Source: Echinometra lucunter (lineage: Eukaryota; Echinodermata; Echinoidea; Camarodonta; Echinometridae). From it: a DNA stretch of 64,000 nucleotides. Of the stretch, positions 1 through 12,000 are shown in pieces. The notes beneath the pieces are model-generated. The model made no database searches. It was not told the origin of the DNA and was given only the letters and a program-made list of their open reading frames with translations. Numbering within the stretch: the first letter of the stretch is position 1; every line of letters begins with the position of its first letter. Where the stretch lies: the NCBI GenBank assembly GCA_029962745.1, contig CM057157.1:32028828-32092827 (forward strand), written 5' to 3'. Both the position numbers and the translations under genes were made by a program.

Positions 1-3000
1 AAACTCACCTCAAAGACTGTCATGTTGAGGTACTTCACAGGGTACTTGTTAAGCAGACTTGTTCGGTCCTTGATGCTCATCTTTGCATTATCAACAAGAT
101 TCTCTACAAGTTGTTGGATGTATGCATTGAAGTCTACAGTAAGTTCATAGATGGTCTTTTCCATTGATCTCATAGTCAGCTCGTTGATCAGTGAATATTC
201 ATCTTTGGTTGCAGAGATTATGGCTTCAACTGTCTTGTTGATACTCATCTTGGTAGCGTTCAGGTACTTCTTAGACTTTGTCATGATGATTGGTTTCCAT
301 GTCTGCCATTTACCTTGAGCACTGGCCCTGAAGATGTTTAACTTCTCTTTTCCTAGTATGTAGATATCCTGGGCTTTCTGTCTGTACATGATGTACAAAT
401 CGGTAGCATTCTCCTTCAGTTCTTCACAGAAGCGGGTCAAGTTTGCTTTCACTTCATTGTAGAGCCTTGTAAGATTAACTTTCAATTCATCAAGCTTTTC
501 TTTCCATTCACCAATCTTCTGGATGGTACTCTGCTTGTACTGAGGGTATCTTTCGATGTGGTATTCTGCAGTTTCCATCAAGAAGGCCTCGGTCTGGGCT
601 GGAAGTTGACGAACACGTTCTTTCAAGTTGGCAGCACGAACCTTCATCATTTCAACCTTCTGCATCATGATGTCACGATAAGGCTGCACATGAGGTTCAA
701 GGAACTCAATGGTTATGTTGATGTATGTTTCAGTGATGTTTCGAGCCTGCAGAGTGTAGTTGAAGAGAGCTTCCTTGACATAGCAAGTGTAGTTGCGGAT
801 GGTCTCATTGACAATCGGAGCATACTTCTCATAGTACAAGGTAACATTTCCTTTGGTCATGTTGTAATACATGATTGCACTTTCCTTCACAATCTTGCTC
901 TTTTCAAGTGCAAGAGCTTTGTATTTCTTGACGGCCTTTATGACAACAGGAGTATACTTCTTGCTAAATTCCATTACTCTGTCAACAGCAATTCGAGAGT
1001 ATACCTTGGTGAAGTTGGCCACTTGCTTGCCGTAAACCTTTGTGGTGTTAAATAGCTCCTTGCTATAAACCTTAGTAAAGTTGACTGCCATCTTGCTGTA
1101 CAGGACTGTAAGATTCATTGTCATGTTGACAGGAGGCTGCACAATCTGATAGATGGTCCTGTTGAAGTAACAAATTGGAAGCATATTGATAGGATGGGTT
1201 TCATTCTTGGAGATTGCGATGATCTTGGTAATGACTTCATCAAGCTGTTCCTTCCTCTGCATGTACTCAGTGCCCAACCTGATCATGATTTCATCAAACT
1301 GTTCCTTCCTCTTCATGTATTCATTGACAATCTTTTCGATTATCTGGTCAACATCAATGCTGTATCTTTCTCTGATGTAGTTAGCAGCAATGACCTTCAT
1401 ATCCATCAGACGCTGCTTAAGCTCTTCAAGAGATCTTGGGCGAGCATCCCACTGTTCCTTAAGAACTGTCTTGATTAGTTCAGCCTTTGTCTTGATGAAG
1501 AGTATTACAGTCTTGGTCAAGTTTCCCAACTTTTCTTTGGTGATGTTGAAGACTAGCTTTAGGTCTCCCTTGATGACATCAACATAGACATATTCATGAA
1601 GGGTAGAATTCCATTCTTTGAGCATTTCCATGGCCTGATTGATGGTCTCATTCAAGAAGGTCTTGTTGACATAGCGGAAAGTAGTTTGATTCACCAGTTG
1701 AAGGCCATTAATCATCTTATCCTTCATTACCACTGCCAGATCCTTTGTTTTCCTCACACTGGTCCTATTGATGATGTCAACGAAATTACGCGGTCTGATG
1801 TGGATGACTTTACGCATCAGTTCCTGGACCTGGGCATCATCGTGGTAGTCAATGAAGACAGACCTTGAAATTGCATCTGTGGTAGTGGTGTTGAGGTAGT
1901 AGCTGAATGAAATTCTTGATATTTGTCATTTGGGCTATGATTTCTGCCTTTACCATTTCCTTGTCCAGATTAGCAATGCTCATCTTCATCTCATTCAGCT
2001 TTTCTCCTACCTTCTCTTTAAGTGCAGCCATTTTTTCCTTCAGCTCTCCGAACTTCAATTTCAACTCATTTATCTTCTCCTGGAACTTGGAAACATTGAA
2101 TCTGGCCTGGATGTAATTGACAAGGATTTCAACTCTAGCTTCATACTGGATAAGTTCCTTGAAGTTATCAACAGCAGCTACAGCTTTCTTGGTAAGGTTT
2201 GCCCTGAGGTCCTTGAGATAATTCAGAGCGTTGGTCTTGATAACATCTCGATTCTCCATGACCCATATGATCTGTTGACGACGCTCTTCATACTTGATGA
2301 GGGTCTTTATATTTTCCATGGTTTCTCTAGGATGAGTGATATTGTATCGGAGCTTAGCGTATAATTCCCTGAGTGTAGCATTAAGCCTAGTAACTGTTTC
2401 GTTCAACTTTGTCAGGTTGACATACCTACTGATGAATTCCTGCGGGTTGTTACGAGCAAAGGTGATGGTTTCATTGAGTTTCTGCATCTGTGTATAGAAT
2501 GTCTGGTTCAGGGTCTTGAGTTGCATGTAGAAAGTCTGGTTAAGTTTCTTCAACTGGATGAAAAGAGTTTCATTCAGTTTTAGAGCCTGGGTGAAGAAAG
2601 TCTGGTTGAGTTGTGAGAAAGTGGCATTGAGAGTCTCATTGCCCAACATCATGGTGTAGCGCATGAAACACTTGGTGCAGTTAGTCATCCTCCTGGTATG
2701 TGTGAGGGTGCGGTTGGCAACTTCCATGATCCTGTTAATGGTGCTGTTGGCAATGCTGATGGTACGGTTGAAGGTACTGTTGATTGCACCAACAGTGATG
2801 TCCACAATCTCTGCTAATGTCTCTGGGTTCCAGCTGAAGTTGCTGTAGATCACATTACTCTCGTTCAATCTCAGTAGCCATGTGATGTCCTTGACAGTCT
2901 TGAAGTTGTCCTTCTGTAGCAAGAAAAAAAAAGAAAAGAAAAAATTCCATTAAGCATGTTTGATACTATTTGTTTTATGCAACATAAGCTTTTTACAGCC

Positions 3001-6000
3001 TAATGTTATTGTAAATTATAGAGTGAAGATTGTTCACTTGTAATTTGAAATAATATGGAATCTGCTTTAATACTTATCAAAATTTCATTTCATTGATTGT
3101 GACCCCGGATTTTGACCATTTCTTTTCATCAATCATTTTTGATTATGATATTCTGGATTTATATAGTGCTTAAAACATCTAGGATGTCTTAAGCATTTTA
3201 CAGAAATGTCATTTTCAAATTTTTATTATCTTTAAAACCAGATGCTTCTAGCAATCGACAGATAACTGTTTTGAAACTCACCAATAGTTCATGTTCAATG
3301 TAAAAAGTCAAGATGTCCCCAAAGGTGTTGAGATTTGCACCAGCAGAAATCAGACCAATGGATGGAAGCTTGATGGAGGCTACCAGATTCTCATAATTAA
3401 GGCGCTGGTTGAAGACAACAGTTCCCTTGGGGTTGACCCAGGTGATGTTGAAGAGTTGGGACATGTCTTTCAATGTTGTTAGATCTAGTCCATTCTTGAC
3501 AGTAAGGTCATTCACAGGATCAACCCAAAGGAATACAAAGCGGTGGCCAATGTAGGAGTACTTGACACCCTTGAAACCTTTGAAGACAACTGAGTTCTGG
3601 ACAGTGCTATTAAGAAGATGGGATTCTACATTTGCATATGAATCGATCAGAGCCTTTTCAAAAGACATGATGCCAGACATATTGGTGATGTTGAATTTGG
3701 CGATTCCTGTTGCTTTAACAACCGGACTGGAGATATTTCCTACAACCACGGCAGATGTCTCTCCATAGTGAGTAATGTTGGTGAAGTCAATGAAATTCAG
3801 TTGACCACTGAAATGGGCATCATTGAATGGTGTAAGAAGGGTGAAAATCACTTTGGACTTTGCAGCATCAAAGTTGAGAAGGCTACGAGAGTTGCTCATC
3901 TGAGATTGAATCACCATGCTGCTGTTCAGCCATCTGCTCATTACATTACTGTACATGCGGCTTACTGCACCGTCAAAATTGAGAAGGGAGCGAGAATTGT
4001 TCATTTGAGACTCATACAAAGCACTGCTGTTTAGCCATTTGCTCTTGATGTTACCATACATGCGGCCTGTGACTTCTTCAAAGTTGAAAAGGCTGTGATG
4101 GTTCTTTATGGAGTAAATGGTTTCAGTCATGGCTGTCATTGGCTTGCTGGTAAGAAGTACTTCTGATGTGATATTTAACAGGTCAAAGTTGGTTAAGTTA
4201 CGTACATTCTTTAACTCAACAGCACCAAGAGCTCTTCCTGTGGCAAACCTTGATGTCAGTGATCCAGCAGAATGAGCCAAAAGCTTTGCAAATCTGCAGA
4301 AGCATGAAGAATCTGTGAGGGTGTACTCTGCCATAAGGGATCCATTAACAAATTTGTTGTTGAGGACAGATTCAGCAGATGCTGCAACTCGAGAGAATCT
4401 GAAGAGCGATTCAAATCCCTCTAGAGAGTAGTCAGCGATAGTGGTAGAATTGATGAGTGTGCTATTGAAGTTGGTAATAAAGCTTCCATTAAAGCGCTCA
4501 AAGTTCATTGGTCCTCTGAAGTTGATCATCTCCATGCCAGTCTTGCCTTCAATGTTTGCCAGTCTGGATGAAAAGGAAACTACAGCTGAACTGTTAACAC
4601 GCTCAAACATGAAGATACGCTGGAAGTTTGTAAAATCAATTCCTGCCTCTGTTGTCAAGTTTGCCAGGATGGACTTGATTGTAGTGTATCCACCAATTTT
4701 GACATCAGAGAAGTTGAAGAGTCTCTTAAAACCGTGCATCTGTGTCATTCCCCTGGATGAAGAGTTGAAAAATCGGCTTGCAACAATGAATTCAGCAGAT
4801 GATTCAACAGACTCAAAGTTGGTAATGTTTTCAAAATTGGTCATGACTGAGTCACCATTTCCAGTCATGTTGATCTTTGATGTCAGGAAATAGAAGTTGG
4901 CTTTCACAGCTGCCTTTGCAAACTTGAACAGATTCCTTGACTCAGTGACCTTAGCAGAGCTGGAAGCTTCGATTTTCTTAGTAAATGGAGTGTTGACTGA
5001 AACAGCAGAAGTCACCTTGGCAAGATGAACCTTGAAAAGTCCAGTTCCAGTATTTGCAAGAAGAGTAGATTGAGTAGTAGTATTCAAGAATCTGCTGTTC
5101 ATGACTGATGAAGCAGAACCAGTTATACTGTCATACTTCATGAAACCTGCCATGTTCTGAATGTTGAAATTGGTAGCACCTTGCATCTTGACAGGCCAAG
5201 ATGAGAAGTTTCCTTGAGTAGAAATTACCATTTCTTCATATGTAAGGAGCCCAGCTTGGTTGTTGATGTGGGCATTGATGCTGGCATTTATGGATGAGAT
5301 GAAGCTTGAGAAGTTGGATGATGCACTTCCCTCCATTCGAGAGTATGTGAGCAGACCTTCCATGTTGTCCAGCCTGAAATGTGAAAGAACATTCCATCGT
5401 GCAATCTTTGAATAGATGTCATTAGCAGCAAAGATTTCATACTTTCCAAATGCTGTGACATTCTTCCAGTTTTCCATTTCGACATCCAGTGCAGAGCCAG
5501 TCTTGATGATAGGTGTGGTCACATTGAAGTTGGTTGAAAAGACATTTGCTGCAAATGTAAATGGACCTGCAATATCACGAACTGTCCACATTACTCTTGT
5601 ATCAACTTTTGCGATGCGGGACGTGATGCCAAACATACTGTTAGTGGTGGCATTTGATGCCTTCAAGAAACCGTTTGATCCAGTGATGAAGTTGGAAGTG
5701 TTGGAAGTCATAGCCATCAAGGGACTGGTGAATTCATTTTGTCCGGAAATAGCCAATCGGTCAAAATTCAGGAGAGATCGGACACCAGAAAAGTCAGACT
5801 CCATGTTCATGGTCCAGTTGGTCCACTTGGTGAGAAGAGCGGTCTTAGACATTCCGGTAATGGAGTCAAATTTGTTAAATTTCTCAAATCCTTGAAGAGC
5901 AAGTCCACTGTTGTAGGAAGCAAAGGTTGTTGTCAGGGGAGTAATGGTGAAGATGTTGGATGTTGTCATGTTCATAAGCTCAAAGTTGAAGAAGCTTTGG

Positions 6001-9000
6001 AAATTTTTCATTTCAAGCAGACCACCAATAATCATATGGGTCACTGGGGAATTGACTTCATGTGAAAGGGTGCCATTAATTCTTCTAAAGTTGAACATAT
6101 CTCTCATGCTGTCAACTTCAATTCCATGGAAACCTGTGATGTTAAGCATCCTGTTATTGACATTGTATTCAATCTTGGCAATACTGCTGGTGTACTGGAA
6201 TGGAGCAATCATGTCCACTATTCTTCCTTCATAGGATGCAGAAACATTCAACTTACAAGTTGTCAGATTTCCAATGATGACAGTTTCTGCAAGAGGATAC
6301 TGGAACCAACCTGTCATGTCTTGGACCTTGTGCATTTGATGGTAGGATGTCTTCAGAGGGAATGTGTTGAAAGTGGCAATCACTTCTGCAGATGCCAAGT
6401 CAAACTGGTTAACCTTTCTAAAGTTCTTGAGGGAAATCATCTCTGTCATGCTGGAATTGACGTAATAACTGTTTGCTGCCATGCCAAATGAATGAGCGAT
6501 GGAATCAAAGTTGACAAATGATCGCACTCCATTAAAGCTGACTTCATTCTGAATAGATGTGGACATGTTGAAAACCTTGGATGTGAAATTCATCTGTGAT
6601 GAGATGGAATCAAAGTCAAGGAGAGATCTATGATTTGTAATGTCCAGTCCTCCAGTCATTGAAGAGTTCATTGGACGGCTGGTGAAAGAGGATGAAGAAT
6701 CAACTGCCACTTTAGCAACCTGGGTAAATGAATGCACAGTCTGTACAAGCAAGGTTGTATTGGTGTTTCCCCTAGCAAAGCAAGATTGGATATTGCCTGA
6801 AACATGTCCAGATATTTCATCAAAGAAGGAGATTCTCTGGAAGTCTTTTAATGCAAATGCATTGTCCATAGTGGCATTCAGAAGAGATGTCTTTACAAAC
6901 CAGAGCTGCTTTCCTGTCACACTATCAAAGTCAAAGAGTCGACGGAATCCATTCATCAAGAGTGTGTTGTTGGCTGTAACATTCATAAGACGAGAGGAAA
7001 GAACGTAGTTTGATGAACCATCTAGACTGGTGAAAGATACATCCGAATTCTGGAGATTCATCTGGGTTTCATATGAGCTATTGATAAATCTGCTAGTAAT
7101 ATTATTAATGAGGTGTGTTTTCAATTGGCTGAAAACCATAGGGCCATTCATATCCCGGAGAGCCATCCCAGAGCTGTGATTGCCACTGACAAATTTGCTG
7201 ATGAGGTTAGCTTCCAAGCTACTACTGACCTCATCAAATTGGGAAATGCTACTGAAGCCCTTCAGCTGAGATTGACCCTGAACATTCCAATTGACTAGGT
7301 TGCTCCTGATGTCATGAGAAGCCTTCACAAGGACCTTATTGAATTTGAAGAGTTTACGGAAGGTTTCAAAACTAGCAGAGCTGTTCAGAGAAGACTTGAT
7401 CACACGTGACCGAAGCTTGTATGTCAGAATACCAGTCATCTCACTGAAGTAGGTTGGTGCAGACATGTCATTGATGTTAAAGTTGCCAATCACATCAAAA
7501 GATCCCAATCTTGATGACATGGTTGTGTTGTGGTTAGCTACCATATTCAAAACCTCATGAGCATTGCCATTGGATGAAGAACGTGTGGTAAATTTCAGAA
7601 GAGGAGAGTCAACCTCAGTATGATGTAGGGCTGCCAAATCGAAAGGAGTATCTGGTTTACAGAAGGTCAGATTAACTGATGTTAGGGTGTTCATGTGAAG
7701 TCCAGTCCTTACTGCTAGGTCTCCCTTAGTCTTCAGAGTAATCTCACGATTCTCTATTACCAGGGAGTGATTCAGACCAGCTGAGATATTCAGTCGCTTC
7801 TGTTCAGCACCAACAGACAGCTTCTGGTCAAAGAGATTTTTGCTCAAAAAGATGTAATGTGAAGCTGACATATTAGCAATAATTGGACTAGACATGGTGA
7901 CATTTTGATGTAAGGTCAGGGATGATGATGTGATGTTGAAGATGAACTTGTTCAAAACAAGATCCTTGACAGTGGTGAGGTCCCTTTGGATGGTCTTGTT
8001 CAGGATATCTCGCAGTATCTTGGGTATAAGACGTGGACGCATCTCAGTGATGGGACCATCAACAACCAAACTGTTCGAGACATTGGTTGAGACCAGTTGG
8101 TGGAGGTATGACCAATACATTGAAACAGCAGAAGGCCTCACAGACAGATTACCTGTAGAAAATAGCAAGTGAACAGTTGAATGGTTACAATACCTATAAC
8201 TTACTTTTTTCTACAAATGATCATTTAAAAACCATTTTAGACAGTACCAATTGTGATTTATGGGGCTTTCACATAGGTGAAGACATCTACCACAGTCCTA
8301 GTTGAGGATTTTACATCAGTATATCAGTACAAAGCATATAAAAACCTTTTAAGGAGACTTGCTTGAGACATAGTCAAGAAGAGCAATGAATCAAAGAAAC
8401 ATTAAAACCATACATTTATGATAGGACAGTCTAAGTTGTTATGCTTTTTCCTGGAAAATTCTGTTAAGATAAAGCTTACTTACTGATTTCAGTGAAATCA
8501 AGGAGGTCAGAGAAACTGCTGTCCTGACTATTTTCATAGAAGAATTGCAGTCCATTCTCACGGCAATAAAGGGCTGTGTAGTTTTGGAAATAGACCATTG
8601 ATGGAGTCTCAATGTCCATAACCCAGTTTGCTAAAGGTTTCTTCCATCCAGCAGTGATGCTGTTGGAGACAGTAACTTGAGGTTTGCTGTAGCGTGTGTC
8701 ATACAGTGTGTACGTATGATCCCATGTTGATGTGCCAGACTCAATATCGACCACAAGATGAAGGAGGTTGACATTGTTCATCTGCATGAGAAGGGGATTA
8801 AAAACAAAATCAATATTAACAACCATGCTTTATGGAAAGATTCTATGCACAGAGACAATTCATGTGGAAACCCTCATATATATATTTATGTAAAATGAGT
8901 TTAAACATCTAAAAAAATCAGAATAATTCCTTGATTTGAGTTTACAACAATTACAAACAATAAGGAAGAGCTGGGTATATTCACCTTAAGCAGAGGGATG

Positions 9001-12000
9001 GGTGTTGTCAGTTGTAGAGAGTAGTCCATCTGGTTGCGGATTGTGGCATTCTCAAGTCGAAGATCAAAGTCATACGTCAGGTGTGTCTGGGGGTTCCTTG
9101 GATTGGGGATAAAAATGCTGGTCTGGATAAGATGCTCTTCAGTCAGAGATGATTGATCAAGAATCCTGAAATTGACACCACCATCAATGATGACTGGTTC
9201 ATCAATTAGTGCTGTCTCACCAAAAAGTCCTGCAAGAAATAATAAATTAATACTGTAAACTGATGAGCACAAACTCCTCTTAAGCATTCCATAGTAAAGA
9301 ACTCCTGAGTAAATATTTATTCTATCACAAATAAGCTACTTGATACATATGTCAGATATGTCTAGATTGCATTATTGCATTAAGTAGATTAAGAGGATGC
9401 TACTGAGCAAAGAAATGTTAGGCGATGCCTGTTAACAGTGAAGTATACTTCAAAAAATCCTGGGGTCACAGCTCCTCTGCAGTCTTAATGTTTCAGGTGA
9501 AAATAGAATGCATCTTTGAAATGGAAGTAACATATTTTGGTAATAACTGCCATTTTAACACTTACTTAGCAGGACTGGAGAGTTTAGGAACATCTCAGCA
9601 TCAGGGTTATTGACAAGTGCATCTGTCCTAAGTCCCATTCTACAGTTTCGATTTGTCTCCCGAGGCTCTTTGGTGACATCGTATTCAGCAAAGACATGAT
9701 GAGTGTTGCGTGCAACCTGTCCTACAAGACGATAGCCATTCACTTTAGTTTCATTCCTCAAGGTGACATCCAGGAGAGGGAATACCTGAAAAGCAAAATG
9801 AGATTTAACATTTAAGATCTACATGTAAATAATGATGTTCAAAGCAGTATCACATTATGGAAATGAAAGGAGAAGGTTAAAGGAGAAGGTTCAGACTGCA
9901 TATAATGAAAGCTGTCTTGGAATCAAAGTACATGGCATAAAATGCCAGGTTTTTACAAATATTATATTGTCATTTTTTTTCTTGTAATGTATATTGTATG
10001 TATGCTATTATTTCATCCCAGGCGTAGTTGGAAAGCAGTTTATTTTAGTGAATGTACATACCCTTTATTCCAAATAAAATTTTAATGAATAAACAAATAA
10101 AATAAAGACATGAGTAAAGAAACCATCTCTATCAAAGCACTTAAAATCTCAATTTATGACATGTACATTTCTTGTAAAACATCTACCAAGAATCATCTGT
10201 ATGATCTGTCTATGCACATTATCTTTTTTCCAATAATAGGAAGATCACTAAGGATTGGTCAGACAGAATGGGGTAGGGACATCTCTTATCTTTGGTAAAA
10301 CCATTTGATGAAGGCACTAACCTACATGTTGTAAAGACTTCAAATGATTCTTACCCATGTGGCATTAGAGATTTGTGTGTGGACTGTCAGCTCCTTTACA
10401 TCATCTGTAACAGTCTGAACAGTGTTGAGGTCAAAGGCCCAGCCAAGGGTAGCCATCTTGAGGTCACGCTGTACCACTGGTCCCCTTGTAGTTCTCTCAG
10501 CAGTGATGGTTGAGGTTTGGTATTTAGCATGGTTGATTTGATATCCAGTCCAAGGGAAGAGAAGCTGCTTGTACAAAGGAGTCTCATTATCCCTGCAAAT
10601 AATGAATACATACTTTTTAAGAATACATGTATGCTGTACTTTTTGTGCATGTACCTTTATCACTACAAATCAAATACCAGTATAAGAAAATATGCTATAG
10701 GACATGGGTTTTGACTACATTTCAATCACTTAAATGTAAGAGAAACTAATAAGTTCATAACATTGCATAAGAGAAACTAATAAGTTCATAACTTTGCATA
10801 AGAGAAACTAAAGAGTTTACAACTTTAAACACTTTTCTGAGCAATAAAAAAGAAAGGCATGCTTACCAGTAGTATGTGTCAGTGATATGTGCATTCCAAT
10901 CACCACTGTTTGACTGCTTGATAAATTGTCCAACAGCAGCCCAATACAAACTGTTGATGGATGCGTTGAAGACTGCAGTGAGATTCTTCTGAACCAGTGA
11001 NNNNNNNNNNNNNNNNNNNNNNNNNNNNNNNNNNNNNNNNNNNNNNNNNNNNNNNNNNNNNNNNNNNNNNNNNNNNNNNNNNNNNNNNNNNNNNNNNNNN
11101 NNNNNNNNNNNNNNNNNNNNNNNNNNNNNNNNNNNNNNNNNNNNNNNNNNNNNNNNNNNNNNNNNNNNNNNNNNNNNNNNNNNNNNNNNNNNNNNNNNNN
11201 NNNNNNNNNNNNNNNNNNNNNNNNNNNNNNNNNNNNNNNNNNNNNNNNNNNNNNNNNNNNNNNNNNNNNNNNNNNNNNNNNNNNNNNNNNNNNNNNNNNN
11301 NNNNNNNNNNNNNNNNNNNNNNNNNNNNNNNNNNNNNNNNNNNNNNNNNNNNNNNNNNNNNNNNNNNNNNNNNNNNNNNNNNNNNNNNNNNNNNNNNNNN
11401 NNNNNNNNNNNNNNNNNNNNNNNNNNNNNNNNNNNNNNNNNNNNNNNNNNNNNNNNNNNNNNNNNNNNNNNNNNNNNNNNNNNNNNNNNNNNNNNNNNNN
11501 GAAGTCTCATTCCTCAGAAGGAAATCAACTGATGCTGTGTTTCAGCAGCAGAAACATTGAAGACAGCCCTGTATGACGAGGATGATTCTGTGGTTTCATT
11601 CAGGATGCCTGCAAACATGATGAAGTTCTTCACCTCTGGTACAGTGAATGTCCACTGGCTGTCTTGCGTAGACGATCAACAGTCATCAATGAAGTAATAT
11701 TGCGAGTAAGTTCCTCACCTGAATAATAAACAGGAAAGCAATTGCTTTGACCTCATGTTTTACAAAAGAAAATGAAAAACGATCTTAATATGTTTGTAAC
11801 AGCTATCTCTACTAATTGAAACAAACTGCAAAATATATTATAAAAAATCTGCACATTTTTATTAAGGGAATTTTTAGTATAGAAACTGGTAAATTTCTGA
11901 TGGGTCAGTAAAAACATGTATGTTACCTGGTGCATAGAAAGAAACCCGGACCGTATCAATGAGCTTGGTAAGTGGCTGAGTGCTTTGTTTGTTCTTTCTT

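Noticed and set aside
558..1868. Several plus-strand open frames at the left end
   Set aside because: They are antisense shadows of the long minus-strand exon 21, which is supported by repeats, splice sites and phase.
3291..8172. Plus-strand and third-frame open frames across 3.3-8.2 kb
   Set aside because: Shadows of the 1,624-codon exon 20. No domain or codon signal of their own.
10863..11560. Long open frames made of X across the gap
   Set aside because: They are created by the 500 N run.
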